A stretch of DNA of 6,623 nucleotides from Marinosulfonomonas sp. GTDB taxonomy: Bacteria; Pseudomonadota; Alphaproteobacteria; Rhodobacterales; Rhodobacteraceae. The translations under genes and the position numbers were made by a program. Numbering within the stretch: the stretch's first letter is position 1; each line of letters opens with the position of its first letter. A model generated the notes under the pieces. That model saw only the letters and a list, made by a program, of their open reading frames with translations. It was not told the DNA's origin and did no database searches. Where the stretch lies: positions 1-6,623 of the forward strand of contig WGBJ01000499.1 in the NCBI GenBank assembly GCA_015494385.1. Direction: 5' to 3'. This document shows positions 1 to 6,580 of this stretch, one piece after another.

Positions 1-49
1 CCGAGTCGCCGGGGGTTCACTAGACTGAAAACGCATTTTAAGGGTCGGG

Positions 50-667
50 TTACGCCCCGTATCGCGCCATAAACGTTTCAACCGCGCCATTCAAAACCCG
101 TTCGATTTCCGATTTGTCAAAGCTGCTTTCCATGCCGCACAACAAGCGGGGAAAGAACGAAGCCTTGCACAATTCGGCAAACTGGTCGGCGGCCAAGTCA
201 AGATCATCGATTTTCAACTGGCCTTTGTCAATGGCCTCATGGAAATACTCGACCAGCCGTTCGCGCACTAGTTGTGGGCCGGATTCGTAAAAATGCTTGC
301 CTAATTCGGGGAAACGGCCGGATTCAGCGGTGCATATGCGGAACATGCTCAGCCCGAAATCCGAGATGAAAAACTCGATCATCCGCAAGCCCGCTTCGTG
401 AAGAATCTCGTCCGGTGTTGAATCGCTTGTTACCACTTCCAGCGCGGTATCGGCCTGCCGGTGACACTCGCTTTTGGCCACCTCGGCAAACAACAGGCGT
501 TTGTCAGGGAAATAGCTGTATAGCGTCGCTTTGGACACCCCTGCCGTTTTGGCGATGTCGTCAACACTGGCCCCTTCGAATCCGTCTTTCATGAAAACCA
601 CACGTGCGCCTTCCAGAACCTGATCGAACTTGCGACCCTTTCTGATTTTATGTGCAGTGGCTGTCAT
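50..667 (-). CDS. TetR/AcrR-family transcriptional repressor, AefR-like C-terminus
   Basis: A 205-residue one-component DNA-binding regulator. The N-terminal TetR domain is seen at about residues 14-62: a helix with GARVVFMKDGF, then the helix-turn-helix around residues 34-53 (VDDIAKTAGVSKATLYSYF), followed by PDKRLLFAEV. The C-terminal half carries AESGRFPELGKHFYESGP (about 115-131), typical of the AefR-like TetR_C_7 ligand-binding/dimer domain. The reading frame is open further upstream, to 868, but the ATG at 667 is preferred: it has GGAG six bases upstream, gives the usual TetR length, and leaves room for a divergent promoter. An ATG at 679 is a second option. It is divergent from mbfA, with 130 bp between the starts, and a palindrome lies inside its own promoter, suggesting autorepression. 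The ligand and any control of the opposite operon are unknown. Family assignment is firm; target is inference. Confidence 0.9.
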   Translation of the reverse strand: MTATAHKIRKGRKFDQVLEGARVVFMKDGFEGASVDDIAKTAGVSKATLYSYFPDKRLLFAEVAKSECHRQADTALEVVTSDSTPDEILHEAGLRMIEFFISDFGLSMFRICTAESGRFPELGKHFYESGPQLVRERLVEYFHEAIDKGQLKIDDLDLAADQFAELCKASFFPRLLCGMESSFDKSEIERVLNGAVETFMARYGA

Positions 668-671
668 TTTG

Positions 672-677
672 CTCTCC
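672..677 (-). promoter_or_regulatory. Ribosome binding site deciding the tetR start
   Basis: On the minus strand the sequence GGAGAG lies just before the ATG at 667, with GGAG six bases from it. The ATG at 679 overlaps the start of this motif and has no comparable purine-rich sequence in front, so 667 is the better start. Confidence 0.6.
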
Positions 678-691
678 ATGGTTAGGCAATC

Positions 692-721
692 ACTATAATC
701 TGAACTGATCGGTTTACGCAA
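692..721 (-). promoter_or_regulatory. Putative sigma-70 promoter of the tetR gene
   Basis: On the minus strand, TTGCGT (716-721) serves as a -35 and TATAGT (692-697, five of six matches to TATAAT) as a -10, with an 18-bp spacer. The predicted start of transcription falls near 685, shortly before the 667 start codon. Found by eye; the -35 is weak (three of six). Confidence 0.45.
703..714. promoter_or_regulatory. Candidate TetR-family operator (imperfect palindrome)
   Basis: AACTGATCGGTT reads AACCGATCAGTT on the other strand: a 12-bp palindrome of the form AACnGATCnGTT with ten of twelve positions symmetric. It sits entirely between the -35 and -10 of the predicted tetR promoter, the classic place for an autorepression site. 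It is also about 60 bp upstream of the predicted mbfA start, so an effect on mbfA is possible but less obvious. Operator identity is inferred from symmetry and position only; TetR-family sites are often somewhat longer. Confidence 0.4.
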
Positions 722-735
722 TAAAAAGAACATTT

Positions 736-765
736 TTGACTTGCCTGAGCGACCCAGCCTGTTAT
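736..765 (+). promoter_or_regulatory. Putative sigma-70 promoter of the mbfA operon
   Basis: TTGACT (736-741, five of six matches to TTGACA) and TGTTAT (760-765, four of six matches to TATAAT) are separated by 18 bp. An A/T-rich stretch (721-737) just upstream could act as an UP element. The predicted transcription start near 772 lies inside the Irr-box-like repeat, which fits repression by occlusion. Found by eye. Confidence 0.5.
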
Positions 766-782
766 TTTGGAATAATTCTAAA
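766..782. promoter_or_regulatory. Irr box / iron control element (ICE)
   Basis: The sequence TTTGGAA-TAA-TTCTAAA is an inverted repeat that differs at one base from the ICE consensus TTTAGAA-N3-TTCTAAA, recognised by the haem-responsive regulator Irr in Rhizobiales and Rhodobacterales. It lies immediately after the predicted -10 and ends two bases before the mbfA ribosome binding site, so a bound protein would block initiation. In Bradyrhizobium and Agrobacterium, mbfA is a known Irr-repressed gene, which independently supports the call. The motif is seen directly; binding by Irr is inferred. Confidence 0.8.
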
Positions 783-784
783 TT

Positions 785-790
785 AAGGAG
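785..790 (+). promoter_or_regulatory. Ribosome binding site of mbfA
   Basis: AAGGAG stands seven bases before the ATG at 798, an almost ideal Shine-Dalgarno. It settles the start against an in-frame TTG at 741, which would place the Irr box and part of the promoter inside the gene. Confidence 0.85.
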
Positions 791-797
791 CCAGCCC

Positions 798-1775
798 ATG
801 ATCCCCGGTGTCAGCAACCGCCGCCGTTTTTCCGACCTGAACGAACAGGAAATTCTGGCGCTCGCCATTTCCTCGGAAGAAGATGACGCGCAAATCTATC
901 GTGGTTATGCCGAACGCCTGCGGGCGGATTTCCCCAATTCTGCCAAGGTGTTTGACGCCATGGCCGCCGAAGAGGACGAACACCGCCGCCGGTTGATCGA
1001 ACTGCACAAGGAGCGGTTTGGCGATGTCATTCCCCTGATCCGCCGCGAGCATGTCGCCGGATTTTATGCCCGCCGCCCGATCTGGCTGGTTGAAAATCTG
1101 GGGCTTGAGCGCATCCGCGAGGAAGTGGCGAAAATGGAGCAGGATGCCGAGGCATTCTATACCCGCGCCGCACAGCAAACCAAGGACGCCGCCACCCGCA
1201 AACTGCTGGGCGATCTGGCGGCGGACGAGGCAGGGCACAACGCCACAGCCGCCACCCTGCAAGAGGAATTGCTGGGAGGGGACGAAAAGGAAAAAGAGAA
1301 CTTCACCGCCCATCGCCAGTTTGTGCTGACCTGGGTTCAGCCGGGTCTTGCCGGATTGATGGACGGGTCGGTGTCCACCCTTGCCCCGATCTTTGCCACC
1401 GCCTTTGCCACGCATGACACCTGGACCACCTTTCTGGTTGGCACCGCGGCGTCAATCGGCGCCGGCATTTCGATGGGCTTTACCGAGGCGGCCTCGGATG
1501 ACGGGGTTCTGTCGGGGCGCGGCTCGCCATTCAAACGCGGCGTTGCTTCGGGGGTGATGACCACCCTTGGCGGTTTGGGCCACGCCCTGCCCTATCTGAT
1601 CACCGATTTCTGGACCGCCACCATCATCGCCTTTATCGTGGTGTTCTTTGAACTGTGGGCGATTGCCTGGATTCAGAACCGTTATATGGACACCCCGTTC
1701 ATGCGGGCCGCGTTTCAGGTTGTTCTGGGCGGCGCGCTGGTGTTTGCCACAGGCGTATTGATCGGCGCGGGTTAG
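798..1775 (+). CDS. mbfA: MbfA-type membrane-bound ferritin / VIT-family iron exporter
   Basis: A 325-residue inner-membrane protein fusing a ferritin-like (rubrerythrin/erythrin) di-iron domain to a VIT1 (vacuolar iron transporter) domain. In Bradyrhizobium and Agrobacterium, MbfA exports iron and protects against iron and peroxide stress. The ferritin-like part (about 12-160) shows the expected di-iron ligands: E28, the ExxH pair E59/H62, E118, and the second ExxH pair E144/H147. The VIT part (about 172-325) begins with [20 protein letters not shown], carrying the family's GxxDG signature at 186-190. Hydrophobic segments follow at about 193-204, 211-228, 249-266, 271-291 and 304-323, with a short charged loop at 231-247. 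The ATG at 798 is chosen for its strong AAGGAG. It is the first gene of a tight operon, and the Irr box upstream predicts high expression in iron-replete cells. Length and layout are normal for the family. Confidence 0.93.
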   Translation: MIPGVSNRRRFSDLNEQEILALAISSEEDDAQIYRGYAERLRADFPNSAKVFDAMAAEEDEHRRRLIELHKERFGDVIPLIRREHVAGFYARRPIWLVENLGLERIREEVAKMEQDAEAFYTRAAQQTKDAATRKLLGDLAADEAGHNATAATLQEELLGGDEKEKENFTAHRQFVLTWVQPGLAGLMDGSVSTLAPIFATAFATHDTWTTFLVGTAASIGAGISMGFTEAASDDGVLSGRGSPFKRGVASGVMTTLGGLGHALPYLITDFWTATIIAFIVVFFELWAIAWIQNRYMDTPFMRAAFQVVLGGALVFATGVLIGAG

Positions 1776-1779
1776 CGGC

Positions 1780-2250
1780 ATGTCAGCCATTTACATTGAC
1801 GCCGACGCCTGCCCCGTCAAGGACGAGGCCGAGCGCGTGGCAACGCGCCGTGGGCTGAAAATGTATGTCGTCTGCAACGGGGGGCTGCGCCCCTCGGCCA
1901 ACCCGCTGGTGGAGATGGTGTTCGTGCCGGACGGGCCGGATGTGGCCGATATGTGGATTGCCGAACACGCCGGTCGCGGGGATGTGGTGGTGACGGGTGA
2001 CATCCCGCTGGCCGCGAAATGCCTCGAGCATGGCGCCCGCGTGATCCGCCATAATGGCGAGGTGTTCACCCCCGCCAACATCGGCAACATTCTGGCCACC
2101 CGCGACCTGATGAGCGACCTTCGCGCGGCTGATCCGTTTCGTCAGGGTGGCGGCAAGCCCTTTACAAAGGCCGACCGGTCGCGTTTCCTTTCATCGCTGG
2201 ATACTGAATTGCAAAAAGCGATGAAAGAGGGTGCGGATGGGGCAAGTTAA
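1780..2250 (+). CDS. YaiI/YqxD family protein (UPF0178, DUF188)
   Basis: A 156-residue soluble protein of the widespread YaiI/YqxD family, whose biochemical role is not established. Features seen: the N-terminal strand [13 protein letters not shown] (5-17) with D7 and D9, VCNGG (31-35), [12 protein letters not shown] (49-60) with D51, D54 and D57, [12 protein letters not shown] (67-78) with D68 and D74, and a C-terminal region with RDLMSDLR and [10 protein letters not shown]. The clustered conserved acidic residues resemble PIN/NYN-like nuclease folds, so metal-dependent RNA processing is a reasonable guess but unproven. It starts four bases after the mbfA stop with only a weak purine stretch (GCGGG) upstream, so translation probably depends on mbfA. 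The length is standard for the family. Confidence 0.9.
   Translation: MSAIYIDADACPVKDEAERVATRRGLKMYVVCNGGLRPSANPLVEMVFVPDGPDVADMWIAEHAGRGDVVVTGDIPLAAKCLEHGARVIRHNGEVFTPANIGNILATRDLMSDLRAADPFRQGGGKPFTKADRSRFLSSLDTELQKAMKEGADGAS
2226..2231 (+). promoter_or_regulatory. Ribosome binding site deciding the HAD gene start
   Basis: AGAGGG lies inside the end of the preceding gene, with GAGG six bases before the ATG at 2237. An in-frame GTG at 2231 overlaps this motif and would have no usable site, so the ATG is preferred. Confidence 0.55.
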
Positions 2251-2863
2251 GGCTGTAATCTACGATATTGGTCAGGTGCTGATCGAATGGAACCCCGAAC
2301 GGTTTTACGATGCTGCCATCGGGGTGGACCGTCGCAAGGCGCTGTTTGCGGCGGTTGATCTGTACGGGGTCAACGATCAGGTTGATCGCGGCGCGCCGTT
2401 TCGCGATTCCTTTTATGCGCTGGCCGACAAGCACCCCGAATACGGTGATGAAATCCGCATGTGGCATGACCGCTGGCTGGATATGGCCAGCCCTGAAATC
2501 CCGTGGTCGGTGCGCCTGTTGCGCACTATTCGGGCCAAGGGGGTGCCGGTGTTTGCCCTGTCGAATTTCGGCATTGAGCCGTTTGAAACCGCAATGCTGC
2601 ACTATCCGTTTTTCAACGAATTCGATCAGAAATATGTGTCGGGCTATCTGCGGATGATGAAACCCGATAACGACATTTATGCCGCGTTAGAGGCCGGTTG
2701 CGGCCTGCCCCCCGAAGCCCTGCTGTTCACCGATGACCGGCCCGAAAACATCGAAACTGCCCTAAACCGTGGCTGGGGTGCGCATTTGTTTGAAGGGCCG
2801 CAAGGCTGGGCGCAGGCATTGGTTGATCACGGGGTTTTATCAGAGCAAGAGGCCGGATTATGA
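2237..2863 (+). CDS. HAD-IA family hydrolase (YihX-like phosphatase)
   Basis: A 208-residue haloacid dehalogenase-superfamily protein, probably a cytosolic phosphatase on a small phosphorylated metabolite. Motif I is [12 protein letters not shown] (7-18), with D10 as the expected nucleophile. Motif II is ALSN (107-110, S109), motif III is MKPD (141-144, K142) and motif IV is FTDDRPEN (164-171, D166/D167). A helical cap lies at about 20-90. The usual second Asp of motif I is replaced by G12; this DxG form is shared with the E. coli YihX (glucose-1-phosphate phosphatase) group, which has DLGN at that place, so it is a subfamily trait and not damage. The start overlaps the previous stop by 14 nt. 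Its stop shares an ATGA with the next start, implying coupled translation. Substrate unknown; a dehalogenase is the less likely alternative. Confidence 0.88.
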   Translation: MGQVKAVIYDIGQVLIEWNPERFYDAAIGVDRRKALFAAVDLYGVNDQVDRGAPFRDSFYALADKHPEYGDEIRMWHDRWLDMASPEIPWSVRLLRTIRAKGVPVFALSNFGIEPFETAMLHYPFFNEFDQKYVSGYLRMMKPDNDIYAALEAGCGLPPEALLFTDDRPENIETALNRGWGAHLFEGPQGWAQALVDHGVLSEQEAGL

Positions 2864-3780
2864 CATTTGAAATCATCGGATTTGACGAGGGTCAGGCGCT
2901 GCTGGACTGGAACGATCTGGGCGCGGCTTTGACCAAGGCGCACAGCCTGCCCAAGGCCGAAATCGCCGACACGCTGCTTTATCACGGAAAGGATACGCTG
3001 CTGTCACGGGCGGCGTGGATTGATGGGCTGGGGCTGGCAACCAAGGCGGCGACGATCTTTCCCGACAATCCGGCGCAGGGGAGACCTGTGGTCAACGGCG
3101 CTGTGAACCTGTTTTCCGATGACGCCGGCGAATTGGAAGCCCTGATAGATTTTCATCTGGTGACCAAATGGAAAACGGCGGGCGACAGCCTGCTTGCCGC
3201 CAAACATCTGGCCCGCCCCGACAGCCGCAACATTCTGATTATCGGGGCTGGCACCGTAGGCCGCTCCTTGCGCGAAGCCTATGGCGCGGGTTTCCCCGAT
3301 GCCGGTTTCACCGTCTGGAACCGCACGCCGGAAGGGGCACAAAAAATGGCAGCGGAATATCCCGATACCCGCGCGGTGGATGACCTTGAGGCAGCGGTCA
3401 GGGCAGCGGATATTGTCACCTCGGCCACGATGGCCACCGAACCGCTGATTATGGGCGACTGGTTGCAGGCGGGTCAGCACATCGACCTGATCGGCGCCTA
3501 CCGCCCCGACATGCGCGAGGCCGATGATACCGCGCTTGGGCGGGCGCGGCTGTTTGTGGACAGTCGCGAGACAACGATAGACCATATCGGCGAGTTGATG
3601 ATGCCGATTGCCAGCGGGGCAATATCACCCGAAGATGTGATTGCAGATTTCTATGACTTGGCAACAGGCACATTTGCGCGCAATGATGATAGCGAGATTA
3701 CATTGTTCAAGAACGGCGGCGGGGCACATCTGGACCTGATGGTCAGCCGTTATATTCTGGATGCCTGGAGGGGCCTGTGA
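2860..3780 (+). CDS. Ornithine cyclodeaminase/mu-crystallin family NAD(P)-dependent enzyme
   Basis: A 306-residue cytosolic Rossmann-fold protein of the OCD/mu-crystallin family, whose members include ornithine and lysine cyclodeaminase, ketimine and pyrroline-2-carboxylate reductases, and alanine dehydrogenase. Seen: ATKAATIFPDNP (60-71) with the family Lys K62 and N70; TKWKTAGDSLLAAKHLARPD (102-121), the family helix; the nucleotide-binding loop NILIIGAGTVG (124-134); and VTSATMATEPLI (186-197). At IGAYRPDMRE (211-220) the Asp that is catalytic in true ornithine cyclodeaminase is a Tyr (Y214), and residues 31-49 contain no Arg where a carboxylate-binding Arg would be expected. It is therefore probably not an ornithine cyclodeaminase but an imine/ketimine reductase-like or novel enzyme. 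The ATG overlaps the previous stop (ATGA) and has AAGAGG seven bases upstream. Family firm; substrate unknown. Confidence 0.85.
   Translation: MTFEIIGFDEGQALLDWNDLGAALTKAHSLPKAEIADTLLYHGKDTLLSRAAWIDGLGLATKAATIFPDNPAQGRPVVNGAVNLFSDDAGELEALIDFHLVTKWKTAGDSLLAAKHLARPDSRNILIIGAGTVGRSLREAYGAGFPDAGFTVWNRTPEGAQKMAAEYPDTRAVDDLEAAVRAADIVTSATMATEPLIMGDWLQAGQHIDLIGAYRPDMREADDTALGRARLFVDSRETTIDHIGELMMPIASGAISPEDVIADFYDLATGTFARNDDSEITLFKNGGGAHLDLMVSRYILDAWRGL
3767..3773 (+). promoter_or_regulatory. Ribosome binding site supporting the GTG start of the dioxygenase gene
   Basis: GGAGGGG lies within the last codons of the preceding gene, with GGAGG five bases before the GTG at 3777. It supports this non-ATG start in a GTGA stop/start overlap. 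Confidence 0.65.
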
Positions 3781-4565
3781 TTACAGCCGAACAGATTGCC
3801 GATTTTCAGCGTGACGGGGTGGTCAAGCTAAGCGGAGTGTTTACCGATTGGGTCGATGTGATGGCCGCCGGTGTGGCACGCAATCTGGCAGAACCCGGCG
3901 AATATGCGTCCGAGAATGATGTCAAAAAGGGGCGGTTTTTCGACGATTACTGCAACTGGACCCGCATCCCCGAATTTGAACGCATTGTGCGCGAAAGTCC
4001 GGCCGCCGAACTGGCCGCGCAGATCATGCAATCCCGCACCGCGCAGTTTTTTCACGATCATGTGCTGGTCAAGGAAAACGGCACCCCCACGCCAACCCCG
4101 TGGCATCAGGACGGCCCCTATTATTTCGTCGAGGGGGAACAGACCGTCAGCATGTGGATACCGCTGGATCCGGTGGACGAGGCCAGCCTGCGTTTCATCG
4201 CCGGATCGCATAAATGGGACCGTATGGTGCGCCCCGTAAGCTGGGCCGATGACAGCGATTTTTACGAGGGGGATCACGACTGGATTCCCGTACCCGACCC
4301 CGATGCAGACCCCGACGGAATGACAGTGCTGGAATGGCCAATGCAGCCCGGGGATGCGGTGCTGTTTGACTATCGCACAGTGCACGGGGCGCGGGGCAAT
4401 ATGACGGGGCGCACCCGCCGCGCACTGTCCCTGCGCTGGGTCGGGGATGATGCACGTTATGTCGAACGGCCCGGGCGCACGTCTCCGCCCTTTCCGGGGC
4501 ACGGGATGGTCACAGGACAGCGCCTGCGCGAAGACTGGTTTCCGGTGATCTGGGGGCAATCATGA
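3777..4565 (+). CDS. Phytanoyl-CoA dioxygenase (PhyH) family Fe(II)/2-oxoglutarate oxygenase
   Basis: A 262-residue protein of the PhyH family of non-haem Fe(II)/2-oxoglutarate hydroxylases. The double-stranded beta-helix core is visible, with the iron facial triad H110 and D112 in PTPWHQDGPYYF (107-118) and distal H203 in DYRTVHGARGN (198-208). The 2-oxoglutarate-binding Arg is expected in GRTRRALSLRW (211-221), probably R212 or R214. SMWIPLDPVDEASLRFIAGS (125-144) is the typical family stretch after HxD. The ectoine hydroxylase signature around its HxD is absent, so this is not EctD. The substrate is not predictable; bacterial members act on small molecules or lipids. The start is a GTG overlapping the preceding TGA (GTGA) with a strong GGAGG, so it is coupled to the OCD-like gene and may act in the same pathway. 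The need for Fe(II) is notable in an operon headed by an iron-regulated exporter. Confidence 0.9.
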   Translation: MITAEQIADFQRDGVVKLSGVFTDWVDVMAAGVARNLAEPGEYASENDVKKGRFFDDYCNWTRIPEFERIVRESPAAELAAQIMQSRTAQFFHDHVLVKENGTPTPTPWHQDGPYYFVEGEQTVSMWIPLDPVDEASLRFIAGSHKWDRMVRPVSWADDSDFYEGDHDWIPVPDPDADPDGMTVLEWPMQPGDAVLFDYRTVHGARGNMTGRTRRALSLRWVGDDARYVERPGRTSPPFPGHGMVTGQRLREDWFPVIWGQS

Positions 4566-5491
4566 TACTGTGGTGGCTGCTGTTTGCGATTCTGGCGATT
4601 TATTTTGTTCCTCTGGCGATTGCCCGTCACCGCAGACGCCCGATGAACAAAGCAGCCCGTGCCGAGGCCCCGGGCAAGTTCGCCGATTTGCCCAGCGGCA
4701 GAACCTACTATGAATGGCACGGCCCGCTGAAAGGCGAGATCGCCGTTTGCATCCACGGGCTGACAACCCCCAGCTATGTCTGGCGGGCCGTTGAACGCGG
4801 GCTGAACATGATGGATTACCGCGTGCTGACATATGATCTGTACGGACGCGGCTATTCGGGACGCCCGCTGGGACGCCAGAACGCAAATTTTTTTATCACC
4901 CAGTTGGAAGAGTTGCTGGAAGATCAGTGCATTGAGGGCGGCATACTGTTGCTGGGCTATTCGATGGGTGGCGCGATTGCGACCTGTTATACGGCCAAAC
5001 ACCCGGATATGCTGGAGCGGCTGGTCCTGATTGCACCGGCCGGTTTGGGGATCAAATCAAACAAGCTTCAGGATTTCATCATCAAGACCCCGATAATCGG
5101 CGACTGGATCATGCGGGTGTTCGGCGGTCACATGATCCGCAAGGCGGTTAAAGCGGAATCATCTGTCCCCTCGGAAATCCCCGATATTTACGATCGCCAG
5201 ATTGCCGATACCCGTGTTCGGGGCTTCCTGCCGGCCGTGCTGTCCAGCCTGCGCAACATCCTGTCAAAACAGCTTGATGAAGAACACCGTAAAATTGCGA
5301 AAACCGGCCTGCCGGTTGCCGCCATCTGGGGCGAAGAGGACAAGGTTATTCCGATTAAAAGCCTTGGAAAACTGACCAAGCTAAATCGCAATGTGCGTCA
5401 GACTATGATCAAGGGGGCACCCCATTCTTTGACTTACACTTATCCGAAAGATGTGATCAAAGCGATACAGGAATTCCTGCGCGAAGTTTAG
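4562..5491 (+). CDS. Membrane-anchored alpha/beta-fold hydrolase
   Basis: A 309-residue serine hydrolase with an uncleaved N-terminal anchor. Residues 2-21 form one hydrophobic helix followed by the positive cluster ARHRRRP (21-27), which suggests one membrane segment with the following domain on the cytoplasmic side. The fold is clear: oxyanion strand VCIHGLTTPSYVW (62-74), then LTYDLYGRGYSGRP (89-102), the nucleophile elbow GYSMGG (132-137) with S134, the acid D260 in IWGEEDKVIP (255-264), and the base H288 in GAPHSLTY (285-292). A variable lid region lies at about 160-240. The triad is complete, so it should be active as an esterase/lipase-like enzyme; the substrate is unknown. The ATG overlaps the preceding stop (ATGA). 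Codon use looks slightly less GC-rich at the 3' end (about 5280-5490) than its neighbours, a minor observation. Confidence 0.88.
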   Translation: MILWWLLFAILAIYFVPLAIARHRRRPMNKAARAEAPGKFADLPSGRTYYEWHGPLKGEIAVCIHGLTTPSYVWRAVERGLNMMDYRVLTYDLYGRGYSGRPLGRQNANFFITQLEELLEDQCIEGGILLLGYSMGGAIATCYTAKHPDMLERLVLIAPAGLGIKSNKLQDFIIKTPIIGDWIMRVFGGHMIRKAVKAESSVPSEIPDIYDRQIADTRVRGFLPAVLSSLRNILSKQLDEEHRKIAKTGLPVAAIWGEEDKVIPIKSLGKLTKLNRNVRQTMIKGAPHSLTYTYPKDVIKAIQEFLREV

Positions 5492-5494
5492 TTT

Positions 5495-6580
5495 ATGTCC
5501 GAAACCCTGCAACAGATATACGCCCGATTGGTGGCCGAAGGAAAGCTGACGGCCGATCCGGCACAACAGGCCGTGTTGCCTGTATTGCAGGATATCCGCG
5601 ACCATCTGGAACGCACCAAAACCCGCAAACGCGGCATATTGGGCGGGCTGTTCCATAAACCCGAAGAGGTGCCGCAGGGCCTGTATATGTGGGGTGGAGT
5701 CGGGCGCGGGAAATCCATGCTGATGGATTTGTTTGTCGATAATCTGGCCATCCCCGAAAAGCGCCGCGTGCATTTCCATGCCTTCATGCAAGAGGTGCAC
5801 GAGGGCATGAACGCCGCCCGCAAGCGCGGGGTGGATGATGCGATTGCACCGGTGGCCGAAGGGATTGCACAGCAAGTGCGCCTGCTGGCCTTTGACGAAA
5901 TGCAGATCAGCGACATCACCGACGCGATGATCGTCGGCCGCCTGTTCGAAGCCCTGTTTGACGCGGGGGTGGTGGTTGTGACCACGTCAAACCGCCCACC
6001 CGATGATCTGTACAAGGACGGGCTGAACCGGCAGTTGTTCCTGCCCTTCATCGAGTTGATCAAACAGCGGATGGTGGTGCATGAACTGGCCAGCCCCACC
6101 GATTACCGGCAGGACCGTCTGGGGGGTGTGCGCAGCTACTTTGTGCTGCACGGCCCCAAGGCGCGCTCGGCGCTGGATACGGTGTGGAAAGAATTGACCG
6201 GCGGGGCCAAAGGCGAGCCGCTGACCCTGCGGGTGAAGGGGCGCGATGTGGTGTTGCCGCGGTTTCACAACGGGGTGGCGCGGGCGACGTTTTTCGATCT
6301 GTGTGGCACCCCCCTGGGTGCGGCGGATTATCTGGCGATATGCGAGGTAACGCGGGTGCTGTTGCTGGATGATATCCCGCTGTTGTCGCGCAGCAATTTC
6401 AACGAGGCAAAGCGGTTCGTCACCCTGATCGACACATTATACGAGGCCCGTGTGCGCCTGATCTGCACAGCGGCGGCGCTGCCGGAAATGCTCTATGTAG
6501 AAGGCGACGGCGCGTTCGAGTTCGAGCGCACCGCCAGCCGTTTGCGTGAAATGATGGGGGCCGAATGGGCCGAAGGCTAG
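5495..6580 (+). CDS. zapE: AFG1/LACE1-family ATPase ZapE
   Basis: A 361-residue AAA-like P-loop ATPase of the AFG1/ZapE family. In E. coli, ZapE associates with the Z-ring and supports division under stress; mitochondrial AFG1/LACE1 helps degrade or handle respiratory-chain subunits. Seen: an N-terminal segment ending in GLFHKPEEVPQGLYMWG (51-67), Walker A GGVGRGKS (67-74), the family stretch RVHFHAFMQEVH (91-102), Walker B LLAFDEMQISD (130-140) with D134 and E135, sensor-type TTSNRPPDDLY (163-173), FLPFIELIK (182-190), and the C-terminal FERTASRLREM (343-353), which carries a candidate arginine finger. The length is normal. It begins three bases after the hydrolase stop with no convincing Shine-Dalgarno, so it is probably translated by coupling and is the last gene of the operon. 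It is more usually an independent housekeeping gene, so its place at the end of this unit is worth noting. Confidence 0.93.
   Translation: MSETLQQIYARLVAEGKLTADPAQQAVLPVLQDIRDHLERTKTRKRGILGGLFHKPEEVPQGLYMWGGVGRGKSMLMDLFVDNLAIPEKRRVHFHAFMQEVHEGMNAARKRGVDDAIAPVAEGIAQQVRLLAFDEMQISDITDAMIVGRLFEALFDAGVVVVTTSNRPPDDLYKDGLNRQLFLPFIELIKQRMVVHELASPTDYRQDRLGGVRSYFVLHGPKARSALDTVWKELTGGAKGEPLTLRVKGRDVVLPRFHNGVARATFFDLCGTPLGAADYLAICEVTRVLLLDDIPLLSRSNFNEAKRFVTLIDTLYEARVRLICTAAALPEMLYVEGDGAFEFERTASRLREMMGAEWAEG

Noticed and set aside
1..49. GC-rich left edge with a GGGGGTTC stretch, considered as the 3' end of a tRNA or of another gene
   Set aside because: No acceptor stem, CCA or proper T-arm can be formed from what is visible, and plus-strand frames ending at 21-23 or 26-28 are too short to judge.
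741..797. In-frame TTG start for mbfA at 741
   Set aside because: It overlaps the -35 element and places the Irr box inside the gene. The ATG at 798 has a perfect ribosome site and gives the normal protein length.
668..868. N-terminal extension of the tetR reading frame up to 868
   Set aside because: It would run over the mbfA promoter, the Irr box and the mbfA start. The extra 67 residues do not resemble a TetR N-terminus, and the ATG at 667 has its own GGAG.
783..1415. Antisense open frame opposite mbfA (210 codons)
   Set aside because: Composition is low-complexity and Gly-rich, no motif is seen, and it would cover the mbfA start; a shadow of the real gene.
2246..2272. HAD motif I with Gly in place of the second Asp, seen as a broken active site
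   Set aside because: The DxG form is normal in the YihX-like HAD-IA group, and motifs II-IV are intact, so the enzyme is probably functional.
3828..4559. Long antisense open frame opposite the dioxygenase gene (243 codons)
   Set aside because: The translation is rich in His, Pro, Gly and Cys with no recognisable domain, typical of an antisense shadow of a GC-rich gene, and the plus strand has clear PhyH motifs.
2860..4565. Ectoine metabolism (EutC-like plus EctD-like pair)
   Set aside because: The dioxygenase lacks the EctD signature around its HxD motif and no other ectoine gene is nearby, so the resemblance is only at superfamily level.
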